From Deltaproteobacteria bacterium (GTDB lineage: Bacteria; Desulfobacterota; Binatia; Bin18): a stretch of 44,916 bases of DNA. Of the stretch, positions 33,574-41,103 are shown piece after piece. Both the position numbers and the translations under genes were made by a program. The number at the start of each line of letters is the position of its first letter. Within the stretch, counting starts at the first letter, position 1. The notes under the pieces are model-generated. The model saw only the letters and a list, made by a program, of their open reading frames with translations, was not told the DNA's origin and ran no database searches. The stretch spans positions 1 through 44,916 of the forward strand of contig VGTJ01000020.1 in assembly GCA_016874775.1 (NCBI GenBank), in the 5' to 3' direction.

Positions 33574-33656
33574 CTCAGGCTGTAGGTCACAGGGAGAACA
33601 ATCAAGAAGGAAAAGATGCCTTTTCTCCCTAAAGCCTAAAGCCTGTAGGCCTGTCT
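33574..33656. repeat. Inverted type A heptamer arrays between convergent genes
   Basis: CTCAGGCTGTAGGTCACAGG on the left faces CCCTAAAGCCTAAAGCCTGT with AGGCCTG on the right. They are roughly complementary over about 20 bp, so the RNA can form a hairpin that may end transcription from both sides (VWA and ferritin-like genes). There is no T-run. Confidence 0.6.
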
Positions 33657-34213
33657 TACTCGTCCTCCGCAATTTCGCGCAACGCCTTTTGCTCATCGGC
33701 GATCATCTCCGCAAACGCCTCAGCTTCGAGTTTGCGATAGCGCTCCAGCGACGCTGCAACCTTTTCGACACCGTGTGCACGCTCCAACTCTTTGAGCGCT
33801 TCTCCGACCCACGTCAGATGCCACTCCTCATCTTTGCGCATTTCCTGCAGCACCTTCAGTGTGTCGGCATCAACGTCTGGGCGAGAGGCATGCTCCTCAT
33901 AGCGTTTGTCTGCCCGTTCTTCGACGACATAGGTCAATGCCAGCAAATCGACGAGATGGGACGGTAGGCCAGCTTTACGTCGCAAATGGCGGTGATAGCC
34001 ATCCTCGATACGGATTGGTTGCCCGCCCAGGGCGCGAATCCGCTCAGTCCACTTCCAGGCATGCTCTGTTTCATCAGCTAAATGACGGGCCAGGTTCTCT
34101 TGTAGCTGGGCGCTGTCAGTATGATTAATCAGACGAAGAATGAGATCTGCGCCACGTAACTCAGCGTCGCGGTAGTAGCTAAACAACAGAATATCGTAGA
34201 CCTTTTTGTTCAT
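33656..34213 (-). CDS. Ferritin-like di-iron/helical-bundle protein
   Basis: 185 residues, all helical, no signal peptide. It has E/H pairs expected of a ferritin/rubrerythrin-like four-helix bundle: DAELRGADLILRLI, HLADETEHAWKWTERI, ALTYVVEERADKRYEEHA and RKDEEWHLTWVGEAL. The two ExxH pairs (ETEH, EEWH) fit a di-iron site. The family is often annotated as ferritin-like domain-containing protein; iron storage, hydroxylation or redox function cannot be settled. It is monocistronic and converges with the VWA gene; uppP diverges from it 172 bp upstream. Confidence 0.75.
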   Translation of the reverse strand: MNKKVYDILLFSYYRDAELRGADLILRLINHTDSAQLQENLARHLADETEHAWKWTERIRALGGQPIRIEDGYHRHLRRKAGLPSHLVDLLALTYVVEERADKRYEEHASRPDVDADTLKVLQEMRKDEEWHLTWVGEALKELERAHGVEKVAASLERYRKLEAEAFAEMIADEQKALREIAEDE

Positions 34214-34315
34214 TTCGGTATAGGTTTCGCTAGGCTTTTTCTTTGTCTCCCCCTCTTAGCTGAAACCATAGCGGACGCAAGGGCCAAGAAGAGCGAGCCA
34301 CACTCATGTATGCGG

Positions 34316-34343
34316 TTGACCTGATCAAACCACCGCCTATCAT
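34316..34343 (+). promoter_or_regulatory. uppP: Sigma70-type promoter candidate for uppP
   Basis: TTGACC (34316-34321), 16-bp spacer, TATCAT (34338-34343), each 5/6 to consensus, 43 bp before the uppP start codon. A GGAGG ribosome-binding site lies just before the ATG. Confidence 0.4.
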
Positions 34344-34385
34344 GCCGCTACCTGATTACTCAGAGACCAACTGCCTGGAGGTTGA

Positions 34386-35192
34386 ATGTCAGAGATTCTG
34401 ACGGCTTTGTTCCTTGGGATTCTTCAGGGGCTCACGGAGTTTTTACCGGTGAGTAGCTCTGGACATCTCGTGTTGGCTCAAGCGTTATTGCCAAATTTGT
34501 CTCAGCCTGGAGTGGTTTTCGAAGTTACGTTACATCTCGGTACCCTTGTCGCTGTTTGTTTGTATTTCCGGAAAGATCTGTGGGCGATGGCTGTATCGCT
34601 AGTTGCTCCCCAAGAAGAGAAGACCACAGAAGATCGCCGCCTCCTGTGGTTAGTGATTCTTGGTACTCTTCCGACGGTCATGATAGGATTGCTCTTCCGC
34701 AAGCAGTTTGAATCGATGTTCACCGATTTACGTGGAGCAGGGATCTGGTTTGTCATCACCGGGCTACTGCTTTTTTTGACCGACCGAGTCGCCACCAAGG
34801 GGCGACAACTCTCGGAAATGACTATCAGAGATGCATTGGTGATTGGCATTGCGCAAGGCTTGTCGATTATCCCTGCGCTGTCTCGTTCTGGGTCGACAAT
34901 CGCGACAGGGATTTTGCTCGCTTTAGATCGTACCCTGTTAGTCCGGTATTCATTTCTTCTTTCAATTCCAGCAGTTCTGGGGGCATTTATTTTAGAGGTG
35001 GTAGCGCACCGCGATGAACTGTTGCAAGGATTCGATCCTCTGACGTATGGGATTGGAACGATCGCGGCTGGGATTGTGGGCTATTGGAGCATTTCTGTCT
35101 TGCTCAACATGACCCGCTCACGCCGTCTTTCGGTTTTTGCGTATTACTGCATAGTTATTGGCATAGTTGCCTTTCTGATCGCCAGTAGATAA
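34386..35192 (+). CDS. uppP: Undecaprenyl-diphosphatase
   Basis: 268 residues, integral membrane protein. It recycles undecaprenyl diphosphate for peptidoglycan and other wall polymers; members were first known as BacA (bacitracin resistance). Motifs: LGILQGLTEFLPVSSSGHLV at the N-terminus, HLGTLVAVCLYFRKDL, and GIAQGLSIIPALSRSGSTIA near residue 165. Eight hydrophobic segments are visible. The Shine-Dalgarno GGAGG lies 5-6 bp before the ATG. Confidence 0.95.
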   Translation: MSEILTALFLGILQGLTEFLPVSSSGHLVLAQALLPNLSQPGVVFEVTLHLGTLVAVCLYFRKDLWAMAVSLVAPQEEKTTEDRRLLWLVILGTLPTVMIGLLFRKQFESMFTDLRGAGIWFVITGLLLFLTDRVATKGRQLSEMTIRDALVIGIAQGLSIIPALSRSGSTIATGILLALDRTLLVRYSFLLSIPAVLGAFILEVVAHRDELLQGFDPLTYGIGTIAAGIVGYWSISVLLNMTRSRRLSVFAYYCIVIGIVAFLIASR

Positions 35193-35202
35193 CCGATGAC
35201 AG

Positions 35203-35245
35203 AAAAAAGGCCTGCAGGGTAAAGGAGGGGAAACCTGCAGGCCTT
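35203..35245 (-). terminator. Intrinsic terminator for the minus-strand catabolic cluster
   Basis: A 12-bp perfect stem (AAGGCCTGCAGG / CCTGCAGGCCTT) is followed on the minus strand by a T-run (A-tract 35203-35208 on plus). It lies 130 bp beyond the last CoA-transferase gene. On the plus strand no T-run follows, so it mainly serves the minus strand. Confidence 0.8.
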
Positions 35246-35374
35246 AGGAGCACCGCTAAATGGGGAAAATCAGCGGTGAACTTGTTGTCTTATTGATATG
35301 TAAAGTAACAAAGCGAATACGCTAAAGCAAGATAAGAGGTAATAACTTTCTTTATTTTTTCGTATTAGTAAGGC

Positions 35375-36595
35375 TCATCTCCGGCGCTCGACCAGTACTC
35401 CTTCCGCTAGCAAATGCTTCACCTCTTCTGGCGTGCGTTTGAGATATTGCGTGAGCACTTCGACGTTGTGCTGTCCGAGCGTGGCGGCTGCCAATGGTAG
35501 TTCTTCGGGGAATTCTGAAAATTTCAAGGGAAAGCCGGGCACGTCAATGTCACCACCGTAGGCAGAATCTTGGATCGTACGGACTGTTCCGCGCGCGCGT
35601 AAATGCGGATGGTCGAGTGTTTCAGCGACAGAGAGGACTGGTGCGACAGGCACGTCAAATTTTTCCATATGAGAGACGGCGCTGCTCACATCGGGAAATG
35701 TGTGGAGCCAATCCTCAATAATCTTCACTACGGCATCCCGTCTTTCCAGGCGAGCCAGGTCCGTGCTGTACAGTGGATCTTCGATAAGGTCTGGTCGATC
35801 CATCGCTCGACAGAGGTCTGGCCAATGATGAAAGAAGCTCATAATCACCACGTAGCCGCCAGTCGCGCGAAATACACCACCAGGGCTGAGGTAGGTCATG
35901 TGGCGACCAACTCGTGTGGGTTTCACTTTTCCACCGCTCGCTCTGACTTGATGAACGTTCACTTCATGAAAGTGGTAGTACACATCGAGGAGGGCGACAT
36001 CGAGATGTTGTCCTCGCCCGGTCCGGTCACGATGCCGCAGCGCGGCTAACACAGCTAGTGCGCCATGTACACCTGTATTGACATCTCCTAATCCAACTAA
36101 AGGAATATAGGGCGCTTCATCTTCATCGCCGATCATCGACGTGACGCCTGCATATGCTTGGGCGATATAGTCATAGCCTGGCTTCTGAGCGAGAGGCCCA
36201 GTTTGTCCCATAGCGGAAATTGAACAGAGAATAATATCCGACTTGAGTTCACGGAGTCGTTCATAGCTCAAGCCCATATCTGCCATCACGCCAGGTTTGA
36301 AGTTTTCCACCACGACATCGACGTGCCGTACGAGCTCGACGACGAGTGCCATGCCACGTGGATCACGCAGATTCACGCACAAACTCTTCTTGCCGCGGTT
36401 ATGCTGGACATAGAAGAGGCTGCGTTTGTTATAGACCGACGCTGCGCGACTCATGTCGCCCTTTGGGGCGGGCTCGACTTTGACCACTTCAGCACCCATC
36501 TCGGCCAACATGCGGGTGCATGTAGGGCCAGCTAAAGCACGAGTGAAATCAAGGACGCGTAAGCCTGTGAGTGCGTGATCCAAATTTTGCGACAT
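35375..36595 (-). CDS. CaiB/BaiF-type (family III) CoA-transferase 1
   Basis: 406 residues. Family III enzymes move CoA between carboxylic acids through an aspartyl-CoA intermediate. Motifs: GLRVLDFTRALAGPTCTRML, EMGAEVVKVEPAPKGDMSR, VVENFKPGVMADMGLSYERL, GYDYIAQAYAGVTSMIGDED and PLVGLGDVNTGVHGALAVLA with the likely nucleophile D171. A strong AAGGAGGG precedes the ATG. It is a close paralogue of the next gene upstream (CoA-transferase 2), so the two may form a heteromer or act on different acids. It is last in the cluster, followed by a terminator. Confidence 0.9.
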   Translation of the reverse strand: MSQNLDHALTGLRVLDFTRALAGPTCTRMLAEMGAEVVKVEPAPKGDMSRAASVYNKRSLFYVQHNRGKKSLCVNLRDPRGMALVVELVRHVDVVVENFKPGVMADMGLSYERLRELKSDIILCSISAMGQTGPLAQKPGYDYIAQAYAGVTSMIGDEDEAPYIPLVGLGDVNTGVHGALAVLAALRHRDRTGRGQHLDVALLDVYYHFHEVNVHQVRASGGKVKPTRVGRHMTYLSPGGVFRATGGYVVIMSFFHHWPDLCRAMDRPDLIEDPLYSTDLARLERRDAVVKIIEDWLHTFPDVSSAVSHMEKFDVPVAPVLSVAETLDHPHLRARGTVRTIQDSAYGGDIDVPGFPLKFSEFPEELPLAAATLGQHNVEVLTQYLKRTPEEVKHLLAEGVLVERRR

Positions 36596-36636
36596 GTTCC
36601 CTCCTTACCAGTAGTTATGGCCCGGCTGAAATGGTG

Positions 36637-36722
36637 CATGGGAGAAGCGGAGAAAAGGAGCAAAGAAACGACGGGATGGTCGCCGCTTCTCCCCGTCTCC
36701 GACTCTCCGATTCTCCGTTTCG
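36637..36722. repeat. Palindromic array, type D (8-nt units GGAGAAGC / TCTCCGAT)
   Basis: GGAGAAGC, GGAGAAAA, GGAG on the left; TCTCCCCG, TCTCCGAC, TCTCCGAT, TCTCCGTT on the right. Arms are complementary. It fills most of the gap between the two CoA-transferase genes. A related element is at 38036-38093. Confidence 0.6.
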
Positions 36723-36748
36723 TTTGCCCGATTTTCCTTGCTGCGGGC

Positions 36749-37969
36749 TTATATTTCCTTCTCAATCAGCACCCCAGCCTCACGTAATGTTTTCACTTCT
36801 TGTGATGACCGACCAAGGTAAGCAGTGAGCACTTCTTCATTGTGTTGACCGAGGGTAGCCGCTTCGAGTGGTAAATCTTTAGGAAAACGTGAAAACTTCA
36901 AGGGCATGCCTGGCATGTCAAAGTCGCCATGAAAACGATCATGGACCGTGCGGACGGTGCCACGGGCGCGGTGATGTGGATGTTTGGTCGTTTCAGTGAC
37001 CGACAGGACTGGAGCGACTGGCACTTGGTGTTTTTCCATGTGGGCAATCGCGCTTGGCACGTCAGGAAAAGTTTGCAGCCAATCTTCAATAATTTTTACG
37101 ACTTCTGGTCGCCGCTTGAGCCGTTCAATATCTGTGCTGAAGAGCGGATTGTCGGCGAGATCGGGGCGATTCATTGCCTGACAGAGATCTTTCCAGTGAT
37201 GGAGAAACGACATAATCACCAGATAGCCATTGGTGCCGCGAAACACGCCACCCGGACAGGCGTACGTCATGTGCCGACCAGCGCGCGTAGCTTGTACTGC
37301 CCCCCCACTGCCGCTGTAGGCATGCACGTTTACCTCATGGTAATGGTAATACACGTCGAGCAAGGCGATATCTAAGTGCTGGCCTTCGCCAGTGCGGTCG
37401 CGGTATCGTAACGCCGAAACAATTGCCAACGCCGCATGCACGCCAGTGCTGATATCACCCATGCCGACAAGCGGAATGTACGGAGCATCGTCAGGGTCAC
37501 CAATCATCGAGGTGACACCTGAATAGGCTTGTGCGATGTAATCGTAGCCTGGTTTTGTCGACAGCGGTCCGCTTTGACCGAGGGCAGAGATCGAACACAA
37601 GATGATGTCCTTCTTCATCTCACGGAGTCGGTCGTAGCCGAGCCCCATATCCGCGATCACTCCTGGTTTGAAGTTCTCCACGACGACATCGACTTTGGGT
37701 ACTAGCTCTGTGACGATTGCCAGCGCACGCGGGTCACGTAAATTCAGGCACACGCTTTTCTTGCCGAGATTTTGTTGAATGTAGTAGAGGCTCCGATTAT
37801 TGCGGTAATTGGAAAATCGTCGCGCCAAATCGCCATTGGGGCCGGGCTCTATTTTTATGACTTCAGCGCCCATCTCGGCCAGCATCCGTGTACAACTTGG
37901 GCCAGCGAGCGCGCGGGATAAATCGAGGACACGTAAATCACTGAGTACATGGTCCATTTTCTGGGGCAT
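36749..37969 (-). CDS. CaiB/BaiF-type (family III) CoA-transferase 2
   Basis: 406 residues from ATG 37969, chosen because AAGGAG lies 8 bp upstream; a 5' extension to 38002 exists. Motifs as in CoA-transferase 1: DLRVLDLSRALAGPSCTRML, GAEVIKIEPGPNGD, VVENFKPGVIADMGLGYDRL, PLVGMGDISTGVHAALAIVS with nucleophile D172. The active-site segment is almost the same as in copy 1; differences are mostly in the N-terminal loop (RRFSNYRNNRSLYYIQQN). A tandem duplication with divergence is likely. With the SDR and luciferase-like neighbours it suggests CoA-dependent breakdown of an organic acid; the substrate is unknown. Confidence 0.9.
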   Translation of the reverse strand: MPQKMDHVLSDLRVLDLSRALAGPSCTRMLAEMGAEVIKIEPGPNGDLARRFSNYRNNRSLYYIQQNLGKKSVCLNLRDPRALAIVTELVPKVDVVVENFKPGVIADMGLGYDRLREMKKDIILCSISALGQSGPLSTKPGYDYIAQAYSGVTSMIGDPDDAPYIPLVGMGDISTGVHAALAIVSALRYRDRTGEGQHLDIALLDVYYHYHEVNVHAYSGSGGAVQATRAGRHMTYACPGGVFRGTNGYLVIMSFLHHWKDLCQAMNRPDLADNPLFSTDIERLKRRPEVVKIIEDWLQTFPDVPSAIAHMEKHQVPVAPVLSVTETTKHPHHRARGTVRTVHDRFHGDFDMPGMPLKFSRFPKDLPLEAATLGQHNEEVLTAYLGRSSQEVKTLREAGVLIEKEI

Positions 37970-38035
37970 GCCGTGCTCCTTGTATGAGAAGTCAGAGATC
38001 AATCAGCGATCTTGGAACATGAACAACCAGAACCG

Positions 38036-38093
38036 GCGAATGGGAGAAACGGGGAATCGGAGAACTCAAAATATCTCCCATTCGTTCTCTCCT
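38036..38093. repeat. Palindromic array, type D
   Basis: GGCGAATGGGAGAAACGGGG with AATCGGAGAA on the left; TCTCCCATTCG with TTCTCTCC on the right. It lies between CoA-transferase 2 and the SDR, 2 bp past the SDR stop. Confidence 0.55.
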
Positions 38094-38095
38094 TG

Positions 38096-38875
38096 TTAGT
38101 CCCACATCAAGCCGCCGTCGACGTTAAATGACTGGCCGGTGATGTTGCGGGCTTCGTCTGAAGCCAGGAACGCCGCCATGTTGGCGATATCATCTCCACT
38201 ATTGGAACGACGGAGCGGAATCGAGGCGTCCATGCGGGCCATCGCTTCAGCTTCGGTAATTTTCTCACGTTCAACAGTCTCTTTCATCACGCGATCGTAT
38301 AGTTCGGTGCGAGTAGCGCCAGGATTGATCGCGTTCACATTGATGTTGTAGCGCGCAAGTTGTGAGGCGCCGATCCGTGTCATGGCGATCACTGCACCCT
38401 TAGAGCCGGCATACGAAATGTTTGACGTGCCACGAAAGCCTTTGCCAGCAATCGAAGCGATATTGATAATTTTGCCTTCTTTGCGTTTCACCATCTCGCG
38501 TGCAACTGCTTGCATGCAGAAAAACACGCCTTTGGCGTTGACGGTGTGAATCCAATCCCAGTCTTTTTCCGTAACCTCAAAAAAGTCGAGCTTCTTGGTC
38601 ACTCCGGCGTTGTTCATAAGAATGTCGATGCGCCCAAACGTCTCGACGGTTTTTGCCACCATCGCATTGATGTCGCTAATTTTACCCATGTCTGTCTTCA
38701 CGAACAGGCCACGTCGGTCGTGCGCGCTCACTTCAACGGCAGTCTGATTGCCGGTCGCATCATTCACTTCTGCACACACCACGTGTGCCCCTTCTTTGGC
38801 GTAGCGGAGTGCAATAGCTTTCCCCATCCCTGCACCACACCCAGTGACTATAGCGATTTTGTCTTTCAGTAACAT
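38096..38875 (-). CDS. Short-chain dehydrogenase/reductase (classical SDR)
   Basis: 259 residues. NAD(P)-binding TGCGAGMG at 11-18, NNAG at 88-91, catalytic S141, Y155 and K159 (SYAGSKG), and the C-terminal GQSFNVDGGLMWD tail of classical SDRs. An Asp/Glu-poor nucleotide-binding loop does not settle NAD versus NADP. A strong AAGGAGGG ribosome-binding site precedes the ATG. It probably oxidises a hydroxyl intermediate of the pathway encoded by the surrounding cluster; which one cannot be read. Confidence 0.9.
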   Translation of the reverse strand: MLLKDKIAIVTGCGAGMGKAIALRYAKEGAHVVCAEVNDATGNQTAVEVSAHDRRGLFVKTDMGKISDINAMVAKTVETFGRIDILMNNAGVTKKLDFFEVTEKDWDWIHTVNAKGVFFCMQAVAREMVKRKEGKIINIASIAGKGFRGTSNISYAGSKGAVIAMTRIGASQLARYNINVNAINPGATRTELYDRVMKETVEREKITEAEAMARMDASIPLRRSNSGDDIANMAAFLASDEARNITGQSFNVDGGLMWD

Positions 38876-38939
38876 GTTCTTTCCCTCCTTAATTCTACGA
38901 CGCTAGGAAAATGGTTTAACGTTCAAAGTTTCTCGTTTT

Positions 38940-39011
38940 GGGACTAGGGACTAGAGGCTTGGGGCTTGTGGGGAGGTGGAACCATCCCCTAACCCCCAGT
39001 CCCTAGTCCCT
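38940..39011. repeat. Heptamer palindrome, type C, intergenic
   Basis: GGGACTAGGGACTAGAGG plus CTTGGGG on one side and CCCCTAACCCCCAGTCCC plus TAGTCCC on the other, with GGGGCTTGTGGGG at the centre (reverse complement CCCCACAAGCCCC). The same element type lies in frame within the two large STAND regulators. Here it sits between the SDR and luciferase-like genes, next to the type A array 39023-39060. Confidence 0.8.
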
Positions 39012-39022
39012 CTTGATTTTTC

Positions 39023-39060
39023 TCCCTACGGCCTGAAGCCTATAGCCTTAAGCCTTCTTA
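39023..39060. repeat. Heptamer array, type A, containing the luciferase-like stop codon
   Basis: CCTACGG, CCTGAAG, CCTATAG, CCTTAAG, CCTTCTT. On the minus strand the last Lys-Ala codons and the TAA of the flavin-dependent oxidoreductase are read from it. Confidence 0.65.
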
Positions 39061-40091
39061 AATTCCGGCATCACTTCTCGTGCAAACAGCTCAATATTAT
39101 GGCGAGCGCGTTGTGGGTCTCGTGCTCCTGAGTGGAAATAAAAGGCCACCTGGTCGAGATCTAACTCGCGATCGAGTTCAGCCAGGCGACGACGACAATC
39201 GGCTGGTGTCCCAACGATCGCTCGTTCGTCAAGTTCTTCAGGCATCTTGCGAACGAACTCAAGGAACGATCTGAGTGGATCGCCATCTCTGAGGGCGCTC
39301 ATCGCATTGGCTGGAACGAATGAGGTGATGAGTTCGGTGTAATTCCGTGTGGTTTCGACACCATCACGGAGCGCGACTTGGTAGTCCGGGTCAACAAAGA
39401 GGAAAAAGATGGCGGTGGTACGCGTTGGTGCGTGGCCATGTTGTTTCACCAGCGTGCGGTAGCGTTCGATGCGCTGTTTCATCTCTGGAATTGGCGCACT
39501 GAGCCAGGGAACGATAAACGCATTATCGCCGATAGCAGCTGCACCATCAAAGGATTCTGGGCTGATGGTTCCACGATAGATGGGAGGGTGCGGTTTCTGC
39601 ACCGGTTTTGGTGATAAGGACAGAGGCGGAACCTGCCAGAACTTCCCTTCATAGGAAAATTCATCCTTCGTCCAGGCTTGACGAATAATCTCCAAAGATT
39701 CTTCGTAACGCGCACGGCTCTCGTGTGGATCAATGCGGAACCCCTCAAAGTGTTTGGGGATGATACCGCGACCAACACCAAAGTTCAGCCGTCCGTTGCT
39801 GAGGAGATCCAGCATGGCAAAGTCTTCAGCTTTACGCAGCGGATTGTCAAATGGTAACAGGCTGATCGACGTGCCAAGACGAAGACGTGAGGTCTCGCGT
39901 GCAACAGCGGTGAGAAAGAGTTGCGGGCTCGGACACAAGCCAAACGAATAGAAATGTTCTTCTCCGATCCACACAGAATCATAGCCAAGTTTCTCGGATA
40001 AAATGATCAGGTCGAGAGCGTCACGATAATACTTGACTTCATCTTGTCGATCGCGGAAGAAATCAAACAGAGAGAATAAGCCAAATTCCAC
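39048..40091 (-). CDS. LLM-class flavin-dependent oxidoreductase (luciferase-like)
   Basis: 347 residues from GTG 40091, with AGAGGAG upstream. TIM-barrel luciferase-like family: MEFGLFSLFDFFRDR, SEKLGYDSVWIGEEHFY, RLRLGTSISLLPFDNPLRKA, MLDLLSNGRLNFGVGRGIIP and SYEGKFWQVPP. It uses FMN (or F420; the two groups cannot be told apart here) to oxidise a substrate. The C-terminus has IVGTPADCRRRLAELDRELD. Its stop is in a type A array. It lies between the hydrolases and the SDR/CoA-transferases, consistent with a monooxygenation step in a degradative route. Confidence 0.9.
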   Translation of the reverse strand: MEFGLFSLFDFFRDRQDEVKYYRDALDLIILSEKLGYDSVWIGEEHFYSFGLCPSPQLFLTAVARETSRLRLGTSISLLPFDNPLRKAEDFAMLDLLSNGRLNFGVGRGIIPKHFEGFRIDPHESRARYEESLEIIRQAWTKDEFSYEGKFWQVPPLSLSPKPVQKPHPPIYRGTISPESFDGAAAIGDNAFIVPWLSAPIPEMKQRIERYRTLVKQHGHAPTRTTAIFFLFVDPDYQVALRDGVETTRNYTELITSFVPANAMSALRDGDPLRSFLEFVRKMPEELDERAIVGTPADCRRRLAELDRELDLDQVAFYFHSGARDPQRARHNIELFAREVMPEFKKA

Positions 40092-40110
40092 AGGGAGCTC
40101 CTCTAGGACA

Positions 40111-40143
40111 AGTAGTCAATAGTCAGCATTCAGTAGTCAGTAG
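40111..40143. repeat. Heptamer array, type B
   Basis: AGTAGTCAATAGTCAGCATT with CAGTAGTCAGTAG, the same units as 231-255 and the left arm of 24327-24416. It lies between the alpha/beta hydrolase and the luciferase-like gene. Confidence 0.65.
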
Positions 40144-40150
40144 TTTTTGA

Positions 40151-40173
40151 CCCTGGACTCTAGACGCTGGACG
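40151..40173. repeat. Heptamer array, type G, containing the alpha/beta hydrolase stop codon
   Basis: On the minus strand CGTCCAG, CGTCTAG, AGTCCAG, GG. The TAG stop of the hydrolase is within the second unit. Its last residues (SSV) are read from it. Confidence 0.5.
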
Positions 40174-41047
40174 TTTTCAATGTTTGTCCAAACACATCCA
40201 GGCTCAACCGCACGACGGTGTCAAACCCTTGCGTGTAGGTTTCGTAATGAGAAATGCCCGGCAAGATGTGCAATTGCTTGGGCTCTTGTGCTTTCTCATA
40301 GAGGCTGACGCATTCCTCAAAGCCAGTGAGGTAATCCAACTCTGCTCCAATGATCAGGAGCGGGCGTGGCGCAATCTGGGCGACGACGGCTTCAGGTGAG
40401 TATGACATGATGTCGTCCGCTGTTTCGAGTGGCATTTCTGTCTTGAGGGAGGCAATTGCTCCACCGCCGCTGTAGACTTTTTCTTCCGCTGGTGTGGGAA
40501 TGAGGATTTCGTACGCATCAACGTATTCTGACTTGCCCGTGAGTACGCGTCGTTCACGATCCTTCTCAACGCGTTTACGCAATGCCCAATACTCCCACAA
40601 GCGGCGACTGTTGCGCATCCAACGATCGCCATCTCCGAACCCAACGATACTTACGATGGCCTTCGTCCGTGCATCAGCCGCACCAGCAGAGATGACATTC
40701 GCGCCCCCGTAGCTAATGCCAAACAGCGCAATCCGATTGGCATCAATCTCTGGCTGCATGCCGAGGAACGTTGTGGCATTGATGATGTCTTCATCGCGTT
40801 CACGCGAGATCAGCCGATTCTTGGCTCCCTCGCTATCGCCAAACCCGCGATAATCAAAAATGAATGCGGCATAGCCATGCTGCACAAAAGTCCGGGCAAA
40901 TTCTGGCAAGACGACTTTACGATTGGCGCGTAAGCCATGACAACACAGCACTGTGGGGAGCTTCTCTCCAGAGCGGATATTGTCCGGAAAATAAAACGTG
41001 CCAAAGAGTTTGAATCCGGCACTATAAAAGGTGACGTCTTTTTCCAT
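40160..41047 (-). CDS. Alpha/beta hydrolase (dienelactone hydrolase / S9-like)
   Basis: 295 residues. The N-terminal strands and oxyanion region read TVLCCHGLRANRKVVLPEFA; FDYRGFGDSEG follows; the nucleophile elbow is ALFGISYGGAN (S112). The acid is probably in LLIIGAELDYLT and the His in ILPGISHYETY near the C-terminus. There is no signal peptide, so it is cytosolic. A strong GGAGGG precedes the ATG. Probably an esterase or lactonase of the degradative cluster. It is 56 bp from the larger hydrolase gene upstream. Confidence 0.88.
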   Translation of the reverse strand: MEKDVTFYSAGFKLFGTFYFPDNIRSGEKLPTVLCCHGLRANRKVVLPEFARTFVQHGYAAFIFDYRGFGDSEGAKNRLISRERDEDIINATTFLGMQPEIDANRIALFGISYGGANVISAGAADARTKAIVSIVGFGDGDRWMRNSRRLWEYWALRKRVEKDRERRVLTGKSEYVDAYEILIPTPAEEKVYSGGGAIASLKTEMPLETADDIMSYSPEAVVAQIAPRPLLIIGAELDYLTGFEECVSLYEKAQEPKQLHILPGISHYETYTQGFDTVVRLSLDVFGQTLKTSSV

Positions 41048-41103
41048 AGAACACCCTCCTTCTTTGGGGTGAGGCCGATTATTCTTTCAGGTCGCGGGCA
41101 ATG

